Source: Planococcus citri (lineage: Eukaryota > Arthropoda > Insecta > Hemiptera > Pseudococcidae). From it: 64,000 bases of DNA. The DNA lies in NCBI RefSeq assembly GCF_950023065.1, contig NC_088678.1, forward strand, positions 45,622,580 to 45,686,579, written 5' to 3'. Position 1 is the first letter of the stretch. Every line of letters begins with the position of its first letter. This document shows, piece after piece, positions 1-12,092 of this stretch. A model generated the notes under the pieces. That model ran no database searches and was not told the DNA's origin. It worked only from the letters and a program-made list of their open reading frames with translations. Made by a program: the position numbers and the translations under genes.

Positions 1-3000
1 CACCATGGGATTTTCGTACTCCCTTCGTGTCCTGTAACGCTTAATTTTCGCCTGCAAATACTTTGTCGACTACTCGCATCGCTCGCACTTCGTTCCCTGT
101 TCAGGTAACCGGATCCGTATTCCGAGTACATTTCCGGAGACCTAATTCGAGAAGAGGCTTCTCCGTTATTCCGGAAATTCACCGAAGATTTTCGTACCAT
201 TCTTGGCGTACCTTGGCCTTGGAATGGTACCGGAGAAGGTGGTTGAGAAATATCGATGTTTTTACGCCCGCTGTTATTTCGTCTCTGTGAAAATTTTCTA
301 AATGCTGAAGGAGATTCGTTGGACGATTTGCTCTCTTTGTTTACCGACGTCGGTGTACTCAGCGTTGATTTCTTTTTGGCTGAAGAATTATTATGATTTT
401 GAGTAGGAGCTGGAGTGCTGGGCACCGGAGTCGAGGTTGGAAATTCGAATACGTTGGATTTTTTATCGACGTCTTCGACGCTTAAAGTGATACCGGTTGA
501 TTTAGAAAAAAACGATGGTTCCGGTTTAGGGGCATTTTCCACTTCTACGTTAGCGCTGATTGGTTGGTCGTCGGATTTTGTCGAAGGTGTTTCAGTTTCC
601 GAATCGGGTGGTTTTAGGTTAATGTTTATTTGCGAACGGAATGATTTTCGGCGAGAGATGTTGTTGGCGATAGGAGTACTACGAGGGTATACTACGCTGA
701 GATCCAGACACGTTGAACCGAATAGTAATTGGCCTGGAATGGCTTCTCGTGATTTAACCTGAATGAAACGTTCTCCTGTATCGAATCCTTTGTACGTTTG
801 CCTTTCTATGTTACCTGAAATAGGGAAAAGTGTTGCTAAATTGTTTTTTTTTCTTCTAAAGGACAACAATTTTACATTAGGTACCCAATTTAATACATAT
901 TTAAAAATTTCAACATCAACATTTTTTAAAGTACCTACATAGATAACCCTAAGTGTTTTTACGTTTAAAATGTACACAATATTTTTTACAAATTACGGAC
1001 AACTTTTCTGATATTCTAAGTTTTTTTTTTTTAAATTTCATTTGTCATTTTGAAATAATTTTCGTGATATTTTAGCATTATGTATTTTTGAAATTCAAAT
1101 TGAATTTTACTAGAATTTTAAAAGTTTTTCTTATTTTTCAATTAGTTATTCGTCATTTTAAAATGATATTCATAAAAATTTAAACGTTCCACAAAATATG
1201 ATATTGCTTCTGAGGTTAGAGGTTGGGGAGTGGAAGAACAGTGAGAGTCGAGGAGGCTGTATGTGTTTGCAATTTGTATGTCAATTCAAAGGAGTGCTCA
1301 AAAAATAATTTTTTTTTAGTGGACAGATTTTCAACTTTGATCTGTGACAAGACTGAATAAAATTAATAGGTATTAAAAAATATTTCATTTGAGGGTATTC
1401 GAATTTTTTGAAATTGTTATGAATTGCAAATTTATCAAAAATTTACTCCAATTTCATTTCAGCATTAATCTTTCAAAAAATAGATACCTTCTTACCTTAT
1501 TTATTTTCTTAAACCTGCTTTCAATACTTAGTGAATAATTTCAACATCATTTCTAAAAAAAATTCCAATGTTATTAAACCTTAACTTTTTTTTTTTTTTT
1601 TGTAAAATTCCGGTTGAAAATAGTGAATGCATTTTTTAGCATAAAAATTGGATTGAAGAAAAACTTTATTTTTCATACGTACAACTCTCATTTAACTTCG
1701 TTTTTTTATAATCATTTTTTTAGAAAACTTTTTTATGCAGTCCATATAACAACAAAAAATCATCTTCAGTCTAATGAATGAATTTTAAGAATTATAGACT
1801 GTACATATCAATCACTAGGAAAAAAATTTACCCAATTTTATCGAAAAAAGGTGCAAAAGAATTCAAAAATCGAACAGAGTAAACAGACAGGTACTCACCA
1901 ATAACATCAGCAAAACGTGAGATAGCTGCAATAATTTGCTCATCTGGAACATGCGGTGGTACAGCGGACAATTGCAATATGGAACTCTTTTCCCATATAT
2001 TATCGAGCGTGATGGGTTTATTTCTTATTTTTAATCCAGAATTTACGAGTGTTTGACACTGATCCGAGCTATTAACCGTAATAAAAGCGTTTTTCGAAGT
2101 CAAACGAATCCCTTTGACAATATTTCGACAGTTTTCTTTCAGCTGTTGCTCCAATTCATCGATTATTTCTTGGACCTATGACGAAAATAAGCCAATAATA
2201 TAACGATACTTCCACTCTAACACCTGGTAACCCATAAAAATTAAAAATTTGTGTGATAAAATCTGTCTATTTCCGTCACATTTATATTAGAATCGTTACA
2301 TGCAAAAAAAATTATCATTTTATTTTAATCATTTTTTTTTTGTTTCTTGAAAAATTTGGTGTTTGTGGCTTATTACATGACGTGTTCGAATTGCTGGTAT
2401 CGATAAGCAAGTTCTTATTATAATGAATCATCGAGATAAATGAAGTAAATTCTGTAAAAAGATTCACAAAGAAAGGAATCGTCATTACGTTTTAGTTTTT
2501 CGATAGTGACATTGGTCACGTCGCCAAACCACCCACAATAAAAAAAAAAAAAAAAAAAAAAAAAACGAAATAAAGTGTGGAATTACGTGTCACAATCTAA
2601 TGTTTAAAAAGTACAAAGAAACTGTGAACTTTGCAAGTAAATATTTTATTTGATCGATGTTGTAGAAAAAACTTTCAATTTTCAAGTACCTCGGATAGGT
2701 AATAAAATCAACGAACTATTAAAGATAGGTAGGTACTTACAGTGAGATTTTCGAAAGCTTCGGTAGAAAAAACCAACGTGTGATATTCCTCGGTGTAATT
2801 TTTGAAAATACCTACGAAATCGTCGCACTTTTTCAACGAACACATTTTAGACGCTTCATTTTCGCAAGACGAGTTCAACTGTGCTGAAACAAGAATCGCG
2901 TACTTAATATCCGTTGAAATTTAAATTTTTCACCGTGAAGCCAAAATGTGCGCATTTTTGGCCACTTCTACACATACACACGAACGCACTGTAAGGTAGG

Positions 3001-6000
3001 TACGAATAGTATAGTTATACGTAGCGAATAAAGCACGCGGAATCGAAATTTAATTTTTTATATCGCGTGAAAAATAGCTTTCTCAGTGACACCTAACGAT
3101 AACAATGAATAAATTGAGACACATAGACAGTAGCTAGCATCATCTCATCAACATTCTGCTAATTTTTGTGCCAATTATTATAACCACTCTAAAGATAGTA
3201 TATGTAGCCTTATTACCTAGTGTTTCCCAAAATGCTTTTTTAAAACGTTTTCAATATTTTGAAAAAAGTCACTCATTTTCGGTCACTAGCGTGAACAATG
3301 TATCCGTGCCAAAAATATGATGCATTATTTATCGTCGTCATTTGCGTACCGTCGGTTCGTTATCAATTTTCTCATTACACGCTTCAACGGTAGGTATTAA
3401 TATTCGAACGGAATGAAGGAAGTGCGAGCACACATTCTGTTCCGTTTGTTATACTCGTACGTAGGCATGTAAAGTACGTACTATTGGGGTAATTATGAAA
3501 TTTTATTGTCTTTGGTAAATAATTTGCATTTTTAATGTGTTTTTGAAAAAAAAAGAGTACATGTGAAGAGTGAATCCAGCTGTAGAAATCAAATTGACAT
3601 GCCCACTGCCCAGCACCTACCGATATTTTCAATCATCTGCGGTTTTTAAATTTAAAAAAAAAGGGAGAAAGTTCTTTTATACTGACGAATGAAAGTCAAT
3701 ATTATTATTACTTAATCAAAGTAGGTACAAACACTCGTGCATCGTCGAAATCGAAATGAGAAATTGAGTTCAAAAGGGTTCCGGAAACTCAATGAAGGAT
3801 CGTAAATATCGCACACAACTTTTTCAAAATTTCTCGAATTTGAAAATTGAATGGAGTAATTGTTTGAATTTATTAAAATGAAAGTTTTGAGTTTGGTTTT
3901 TAGCTTGATTTTTCAAAACGAGCAAAAAAGTTTTCTCTTGTGATGATTTATCATCGAAATCAGAGGAGCTTTTAGCAATTTTTTTCAGACATTACGTAAA
4001 AAAAATTAAAAAGTTGTAAGATTTTGAAAATTTCCGAAATTGTAAATCTAAGTCTTCTCGAGAAAAACTAAGCATTCGTAAAATGTTTTTTGTAGGTAGT
4101 GAAATTCCTCAGGTTTTAATTTTCGAGAAATACAGGGTATGCTGTAAATATTAAAAGAACTAATCCATAAACTTTTGAGCATGAAACACCTGATACATTT
4201 GATTTTCAAAAAAGACTTGGGTATTGAACTTCATCTTATGCACTATTGAAATACTCCTTTCAAGCTGGGGGTTATGCAATTTCTTAAGCGTTTGTATACT
4301 GCATTGCATAAAATATTTTTACAAGGCACAGACCACAATTGAACGCTTTATGTCAAAGTACGGTGATCTTCGCAATTATTTTGGCTGACAACTAACAAGA
4401 GTGAGGTATTTACACTTTTTAACTGGACAAAGCTAAATCAAATTAAAAAACATGTAAAAATACGTCACCAGCTAAGACTTCAAGTGCTGAAGTGCGATTC
4501 TCAATCTTTGGTTAATTTTTGGAAATCGAAGGGCAAAAAATTCAAAAATTAGAAAAAAATCAAAATGTCACCAAATTAACCTAGAAAGCTAAAAATTGGT
4601 ATGAAGCGTATTTTTGATATGCCGAGTCGACTGAAAAATGGTTTCGATCGTTTTGGAGCGTCCAGCAATTTTTTTGAAGATTCCAGTTTTCCAAAAAAAT
4701 GTCATTAAAATCAGGCATAGCACAGTCAAATATGTAGCAGAAAAAAATAGGTGAACCCAAACATTATTGCGATCAACGATTTTTTGGTGAATATTGTGTA
4801 GGGTGGTACGCTGAACAACATACTAAAAGTCCCCGCCCCTACCCCACGAGCTAACCCCCCCCCCCACAGTGGATCAAAGCCCCCCAAAATCAGTTTTTCG
4901 TCAAAAACTCCTGAAATATTGAATTTTGAGTAAAATGAGCTCAATGATCGTTTCATCTCCTCTCCAATACCTATAAAATGAGCTATCGATCAACTCCCTA
5001 GCCTTAAGGGGGGTGGCGCTACGACCCCTCAAAGTGACGTGATTTTAATAATTTTACTTTTTATGACTTGGGACTCGTAACCTGTTCTAATTGATAAAAT
5101 GAAGTCAAACTTGGAGAATGGGATTCTTTTGGAAGCTAGAGTTGACCTCTGGAGTGGGGAGGGTCAAAATTGAAAATTACAGAAAGGTAATTTTTTTTGA
5201 GGGGCATAACATGACCCCAAATGGATGATAAGAGTCCAAAATCATAACATCGGACAGTACCCCCATTGTGATCAACATATCCAAATTTCAGCTTCCTAGG
5301 TCACTCCCACTCCATTTAAAGCGGAATCAAGGTGAAAATCCCCTTATTTTGCCCCTATTTTCGGCTTTTTCCATCTTAAAAGGAGTGGGGATGACCTAGG
5401 AAGCCTTCATCCCATCCATTCACAGTTGCAAAGAGCGAAATGGCACTCTGTATTTACTTATTTTTGAATTTTCGTTTTTATGTCCATATAACTCCGAATG
5501 TTGCTTTCCACAAAAATCAACGCGTTCAATTTTGATTTAATGTTGGCGAAATGTCATATCATTAGTATCTAGGTAGGTAGGTAGGTAGGTAGGTAGGAAG
5601 GTAGGTTAGATACAGTCGTGAAATTTTTGTTCAGTTTCAATTTGAAAAATTAATTTATTTCATGATTATTAAATTATTTATCAGTCTCATTTTCAAAGGG
5701 ACTGATCGTACACAAAATTTGTTCCATAGCCCAGGGTGGTATATGACATTATTTTTTTTTTACTTTCTCTTCTCCCCCCTCCAAAAAAAACCACAAAAAA
5801 CTAAGAACCAATTGAATTTGGAGCCATATAAATTACGTATAAATTCCTTCTTGAAAATTGCAATTTGCATTCCCAGAATTGTATACAAAAAGAGGAAGTA
5901 TAATAAGACAGTATGACAGTAAGTAAATAATTTTATCAATTTAAAAAAATTGATCAAATATTTTTTCCTCTCTACCCTTCATCATTATGACCCACATTTT

Positions 6001-9000
6001 GCACCAACTTGTATAGGTTCTATCTTTAAAAAATATAGGAAATTTTCTTCGTTTATTCATTGCATTTTTAATCTCTTTTTAAATGATTTTTACATCGTTT
6101 AATATCGTTTAATATTATTATTGCATCATGGCGCGAATGTACATTGTACATACGAAAGTATTCAAACTTCACCTTTATGGATACTTTTTTTTACTCATTT
6201 TTCAAAGCCAATTTAATGAGGGGAGGGTGCGTGAAACGCATAAGAAAATCAAAACGTTTTCCCGTCATTATACAAGTTTTTTTGGCACAGAACGTAAAAT
6301 CATGACTCGTTCTCTGTGGCAATCTGGATATTTGGAGTTGACGTAATCGTAATAGTATGATCCAAAATGGTTAAAAATGATTCGCTATAGCAACTTATTG
6401 AAAAAAACCAACTCGTAGTTTTTATTATTTATGTGGTAACACTGTTGTTTTAGCATGAAGCACGTGCGTTCGGAAATGAAAAACTTTCAACAATTTAGCG
6501 TTGAGATATTTGCTCAAAATTTTTTCATCGCGAGAAGAATTTTTTCGAACTCTTATATGTACGTATTATGAGAATTCCATTCAGTACGTTGTATATGCTT
6601 ACTTATTTTTATAAAAATCTTGAAAACATACACTCAGTTTCTAAACACTTGCAATATGTCAATACTTCGAAAATATGTCACTTCGCTTTCGAAATTTGTT
6701 TACTTTTTAAATACTCGAGGAAAGTATAGACAAAACAAGGCAGTAGCAACGGCGATGCCCATACATGTAATTTTGGCAAACGTTTGAGAAAAAAATACGT
6801 TTCAAAGGTAGGCAGGCAGTTTGTGATATGAAATATTATCAAAATATCAAAGTATCTGGAAGAAGGACGATCTTAAACTAGTTGAATTCTATACGTTCGT
6901 ACTTCGTAGTATGGGTATTCGAAATGGTTCAACTATATATTTCAGCTTAAGAAATGAACAAGAGTACGTTAATGCGTAAAACGTGGTTTGTTGGCATTGG
7001 CACTGGTTCAATAAATTTGATGATTTAAAAAAATATATATCTGCATATATTATTATGAAACAATGGTCGTAGTATTTTCCATAAAAGGGATGGAAAAGTT
7101 GTATACTTACTTAATTATTCAGTGACAAACTTGTGAGATGCCCATTAAGTTACAAAGATACTATTTTTGGAGCAACAATTGATGGCACATGTCGCCCTTA
7201 AAGACGTATGAAATTCAATAGTAAAATATTTAGAAGCCTTTTATAATCGGTAGGTATATGCCTATGCCTATACTCGTCTACTCGAAAATATATTAATTGT
7301 AAGAGCACCCTGCATCCCAATGCCTGCATATGCTGTCAATGTACACAAATAACCCAAGTAGTGTACCTACCTTAAGAGGCAGCTCAAACCTCACCTAACA
7401 GTCAGAAAAAAAGCTTTTCAGATTATATACGTCACTTTATGGCGGCATTATGGGGGTGAAGGGTCCCGAGTTTTTACGCGTTTTTATATTTTTTATCCAA
7501 TAAATAATTGTGACAGACGATTAAAATGTTTTGTTAAATTCGAGCACGCAATCAAGTGAAACGAAATGCGTGTCAAGTGGTTTTTCTACGGCTTGAGACG
7601 CAGACTTTTTTTCTCCTGCACGTAACCACGCGTTTTTTTTTTGTAGGTACCTATGTAATAAAAATCATCAGATTTATAGCTTTATTATTATCTGTGTTAG
7701 CGAGACTAACTTTTAAAATGTAACTATCGAATTTATACATTTACCTACTCAAGCATACACTTGACCGGGTTATTTGAATGATGGTGCCAACATGTGCTCG
7801 ATCTTTCAAGTTTACTTTGCCTATACCTTCTATGGTACCGAAAAACTTTCTTGAAAATATGGTATAAAGGGGAAAGAAAAAAATGCCTGTCGAGTTTTCG
7901 AATAAACTTGAGGAACTGTACCTCTCTATACACTTCGTTAGTACCTAACTTTTTCTTTTATAATTGGCTAATGAGACTTGTCTCTGTGACGAAGAGATTA
8001 AAAAACACCCTCTTTTGAAACAGAAAAACTTTTTCTTTAGCCATAATATTTTCAAAAATTAATCTTCATTTTGATGTTTTTTGAAAATTTTCGAATATTT
8101 TGTTTAATTTATTAAATAGCAGAGAATCTTCGGGATCAACTTTGTTATTCTTTGTACCTATAAGACACTTAATTAGATAATGTTTCCGATTTTTTTTTTT
8201 TTTTTAAATTCAAGTTTTTGAATAAGGAATATAAATGAAATGAAAAATATGGTGAAAATCTTATCCTCCTCATTACAATTTCAAACTAAAATTGTCAAAA
8301 GGGTCATTCCACGTCAATTCGACCAAGATGTGGTAAGGGGGTCGGCGATTTTCGGAAATTTTTCCTGTGGAAATGACCTTTCGAAGGGATGACCAATGAC
8401 GCAAATCGCAGCCCTCTACCCCCTTTTTTTAGAGGCTGCTAGGGGGTGTCAAAGTTCTCAGTGAACTTAAAATATCATCCATTTCAACAGTGGATTACTC
8501 GATAGCCGCGATACCTACTAAAATGCCACCTTTTCCAGTAGTTAGAGGTTTTTAAAGGCTTTTTGGTGATATCATAAAAATCAGTGTTGCCCCTTTTATT
8601 CGTACAAAAAATTAGCTCGAAAAGTTTCAAAATGTAGTTTTCATATCGTTCCGACTCGTAAAGTTGATTTAAAAAAATTGAATGTTTGAGAAAAAAATGC
8701 AATTTTTTAATTTAAAACACGAATAAGAGTTTTGATTGGTGAAGCTGACTCATTTGACCTCTATTTTTACGCATCCGTTGAAAAAGTTGAAAAAACCCTT
8801 TGACTCGATGAAATGAGCTCATCACAAAAAAATCAAAATTCTGAGAGTGAATTTTGAAAAAATAAACGAATTTTGATTTTTTGCTATGAAAGTAATTTTC
8901 ATCAACTTTTTCATGAAATACATCAGAAAGAGGTCACAATAAGACAACTGAATAAATTTAAACTTTTTCTGATGTTTGGAATTGAAAATTGAATTTTTTC

Positions 9001-12000
9001 GTGATGAATTCATTTCATCAAGTCAAAGGGGGTTTTCAACTTCTTCAACGGATACGTAAAAACAGGGGTCAAATGGGCAAATTTCACCAATCAAAACTTT
9101 TTTTCATGTTTTAAATCAAACAATTTTTTTCCCCGCAAACTTTCAATTTTTTCAAAACGGTTTTACGAAATCACGGCAATCCCAATTTTTTAATATGTTG
9201 TTCAGCATAAAAAGTTGTCCATAATATATTTTTTTCAGAATTTTTGAGAGTCGGAACAATATGAAAACTACGTTTTGAAACTTTTCGAGCTAACTTTTCG
9301 TACGAAAAAAAGTGGCAACACTGATTTTTATGATATCACCAAAAAGCCTTTCAAAACCCCTATAACTATATTGGAAAAAATTTCATTTTAGTAGGTATCG
9401 CGGTTATCGAGTAATCCACTGCTGAAATGGATACGATATTTTAAGTTCACTGGAAACTTTAACACCTTCTAGCAGCCCCTAAAAAGGGTGATAGAGGGCT
9501 ACAATTTGCACCATTGGTCATACCTTCGGAAGGTCTTTCCACAGGAAAAATTTCAAAAAATCACCTACCGTCCTTACCACTTCTTGGTCGAATTGACGAC
9601 TGACGTGGAATGACCCAAAAATTATTTTCAGAAGAGGAAAGGTTGAGCTACAGGGGTAAAATTTTATTCTTTCATTCAACTATCTCACGCCTTCCCCCAA
9701 GCAAAACGATCACTCTGGATTTAATAAAGTCGCATTTTACCTATTCAAAATAGTATAGTAGCAAATGATTCAATAAAACTGAATGATGCTGTTAAATTGT
9801 AACAAGATAATACAGAAATGTACGTACTTACATCGTCGTTCTTCGGACGTGTAACAAGTTCTATGATGGTACCGACATTAACTTTATGAGGAAATTGTTT
9901 CAACATGTCTTCAATTTCAGAATTTGAGCAAGTATCTGTCATTATCTCGGTACAACAGTTTTCATTATTTTCATCTCCAATCTGACTGGTGATTTCACTT
10001 TCGTTTTCTTCTTCGACTATACTTAACGTTTCTTGTTCACCATCTTCTCTTTCTGAATCACCTCTTTCTAATTCTTCGATGATTACCTATAAGTGATCGG
10101 TATACAGAATAGAGATAAAGATATACAAACATGACACTGGTGTACGAGAACTAAGCTGTTTGAAATTATTGCAGGTGCAATTGCATTATAACGCGTTAGA
10201 ACATGTTTGTGTTACACGGTGCGAAGAAACAGGTCAAATTAGAAATAACTTGGCAGTGACTCAAAAGGAGAAATTCGTATTCAAACAAAATAAACTTTGA
10301 TAAAATATTTCCATCTTTACAATTTTGAGTAGTACCACCTATCCTACGCTCGAAATGGTAATAAATGAAGGTCGAAGAACGCGCTCGGGTGAAAATAATT
10401 GGGAAGGGATTGTCGCCTATATAAGTGAATGGTTGGTTGAAATTCCATGTAAGAAATAGTTTCATTAATTACGTTGGCGAAAAAAAAAACTTAAGTATGC
10501 CTATTTTGTAAGACCCTTTCAAATGTACGACGGAACGACCGCATTAGGGAGTGATTTTTATCGTAATTTTTAACGCATTTAATTTAATTAAATTCGCTAT
10601 TTACCTGCTCTTGTTCGTGGGCTTTTAACACATTTTCCAATTTATCGTATTGATCACGGAGACTCCATATTTCTCGACGTAATTGATTGTTCTCACGACG
10701 CAGCTTCTTTATGTATTGTTGGCCTGTAACATTGAGATATTTTAAAATCTTGAACATTGAGAAGCAGATTGGCTTTATGCATTATTTTGAGTGGTTAGTA
10801 ATTAAAGTCAAAATAACTGGGCACATTTAAGGCAAGAGAGAAAAACATAAGAGGTTCTGCGGCAGGAGTGGCAAAGAAGTTCCAACTATATTTCAACAGA
10901 ATGACGAAAATAAGAGGGATTCTGTGCCAGGTGTGGTAAAAAAAATGGTCCAGATGCTTCAATATAAAAGATAAGAGTATGGGAGGTTCTGCGCCAGGAG
11001 TGGCAAAGAAGTTCCAACTATTTCAACAAGAAGTTGAAAATAGGAGGGATTCTGCACCAGGAGTGGTAAAAAAGGTCCAGATGCTTCAACAAAAAAGATA
11101 AGAGTATGGGAGGTTCTGCGCCAGGAGTAGCAAAAAAAGCTACCTGCTCGGACAAAAAATGAATATACGTTCGAACTCAGTATCCGGAAATTTTTATGCA
11201 GGAAACGTGAGACATCCTCCACCCCCTCCCTTTCCCACCACCGCCAAAAAATATGCGTTTTAAGTTATCGCATCTCCTCGGTTGTGAATTCGGGTTTTAT
11301 AAAGTGAGAAAAATCTTTCTAAAAATCGAAAGTTCTATCTGAGGTATCTTTTCAAAATTCATATCCAGCGAGATCTTTGACATAATCAAACGATCATTTT
11401 GTTTCAATTTTCAGATTTAACTTTTTCTCTTTTTCAGTATGAATTGGAAACATTTTTACGAAGGAAGTATGCTCATAGCCCCCCCCCCCCCCCGGCTTGA
11501 GCGCGTAACATAATTCAGCAAACTATACGATTTTTTTATCACGTTGGAAATATCCCTCACCCAGTCACCCTTCTTTCTTTTCACGTCGTCATTCGAATTA
11601 AAATATGCTCAAGTGCTCACATTGATTCGATTCGTGCTTCGGATACACGACAGCAAAGGAAAGAAAAAATAAGGAATCAATCTTGAAAAAGATTGCACGA
11701 CATCAAACAAATTGAATACTCCGACAAGGAAATCAAATTAAAGGTACATCATCGTAAGTAAAGCTTAGAGGTATTGCTTTTGAAAGACTCTTATACAAGA
11801 CCATATCGACCGATTAAAATACGATAACGAACCCGGAAGTAAAACTACCCGTTAAAAGCCAACTATCGCATTTCAAAGTGGCGAATTTTACTTTCTTACC
11901 TTTTTCTAAATCCGCGTTGATATTAATTGTTCTCAATCGCAGGTCTTCGTTTTCGTACAGCATTCCTCTGGACGCCGTTCGATCCAGATGCCTATTCGGC

Positions 12001-12092
12001 TTGACATCTTTATCTTTGCGGCGTGCACGTAGCATACTATTGGACCCAGGCGTCATCATCAGGACGGAATTGATAAATTGTGCAGCTACCAT
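1..12092 (-). CDS. Coiled-coil, RRM-like protein, partial (3' end runs off the window)
   Basis: Six exons join in phase on the minus strand: 12092-11900, 10723-10605, 10086-9832, 2878-2741, 2175-1899 and 814-1, giving about 598 codons before the window edge. The start is the ATG at 12092. Residues 1-64 are basic. Residues 65-104 are a strongly charged predicted coiled coil (IKKLRRENNQLRREIWSLRD). Residues 105-189 are very acidic. Residues about 245-375 look like one or two RRM-type folds (for example LQLSAVPPHVPDEQIIAAIS), with a layout like the RRM-like domains of ZCCHC3 or gag-type proteins. The rest, past residue 380, is Ser/Pro/Thr-rich and basic, so probably disordered. Every junction has consensus GT/AG and matching phase, which makes the gene model firm; the function is not recognised. 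A 5' noncoding exon may lie near 16.2 kb, where minus-strand GTAAGT donors occur, but this is a guess. Confidence 0.8.
2536..2565. repeat. Poly(A) homopolymer run
   Basis: An uninterrupted A tract of about 26 bases inside an intron. On its own it could be a retroposon tail, but no retroposon body is visible beside it. Confidence 0.6.
5291..5404. repeat. Short hairpin (inverted repeat with 23-bp arms)
   Basis: The left arm at 5291 starts GCTTCCTAGGTCACTCCCAC, and its near-perfect reverse complement ends at 5404 (one-base difference). The loop is about 65 bp. It lies inside the 7-kb intron in sequence with C- and G-rich patches unlike the AT-rich surroundings, so it may be part of a transposon relic. 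Confidence 0.55.
5570..5607. repeat. (TAGG)n microsatellite
   Basis: About nine tandem TAGG units with one AAGG variant. The same tetranucleotide recurs at 17.43 kb and 29.70 kb and in many short GTAGGTACCTAC patches, a genome-wide habit of this organism. Confidence 0.85.
8301..9616. mobile_element. Foldback (long inverted repeat) element, about 1.3 kb
   Basis: The left end starts GGGTCATTCCACGTC and the right end closes with its reverse complement, GACGTGGAATGACCC. The arms can be matched for about 550 bp on the left and about 620 bp on the right. Paired landmarks include TGGATTACTCGATA and GGAAATTTTTCCTGTGGAAA-like blocks on both arms, and the GATGAAATGA block near 8808 against 9010-9020. 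The arms differ by point changes and small insertions, and about 130 bp of unpaired sequence lies in the middle. There is no transposase ORF. Both ends are flanked by AAAA, so any target duplication is uncertain. This is a non-autonomous foldback DNA transposon or an inverted duplication. Confidence 0.8.
10840..11150. repeat. Tandem repeat, about 127-132-bp unit, 2.3 copies
   Basis: The motif AGGTTCTGCG(C/G)CAGGAGT recurs at 10852, 10984 and 11111. Each unit is itself two diverged halves: one begins GGTTCTGCGCCAGGAGTGGC and the other GGATTCTGCACCAGGAGTGG. It is a minisatellite in intron 1 of the coiled-coil gene, and the short ORF across it (10959-11222, minus) is a by-product of the repeat. 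Confidence 0.8.

Larger units (their letters stand above)
2879..9831 (-). other. 7-kb intron 3 of the coiled-coil/RRM-like gene
   Basis: Bounded by a GTAAGT donor next to 9832 and a CACAG acceptor next to 2878 (minus strand). It has no supported coding exon. It contains a 1.3-kb foldback repeat (8301-9616), a (TAGG)n microsatellite near 5570, a short hairpin at 5291-5404 and long homopolymer runs. The rest is AT-rich sequence in which I see nothing else. Confidence 0.7.

Noticed and set aside
415..762. 115-codon plus-strand ORF
   Set aside because: It is the antisense shadow of the last visible exon of the coiled-coil gene, whose minus-strand frame splices in phase with its neighbours.
10840..11150. 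CRISPR-like repeat array
   Set aside because: Units are contiguous with no unique spacers, the genome is eukaryotic and there are no cas genes.
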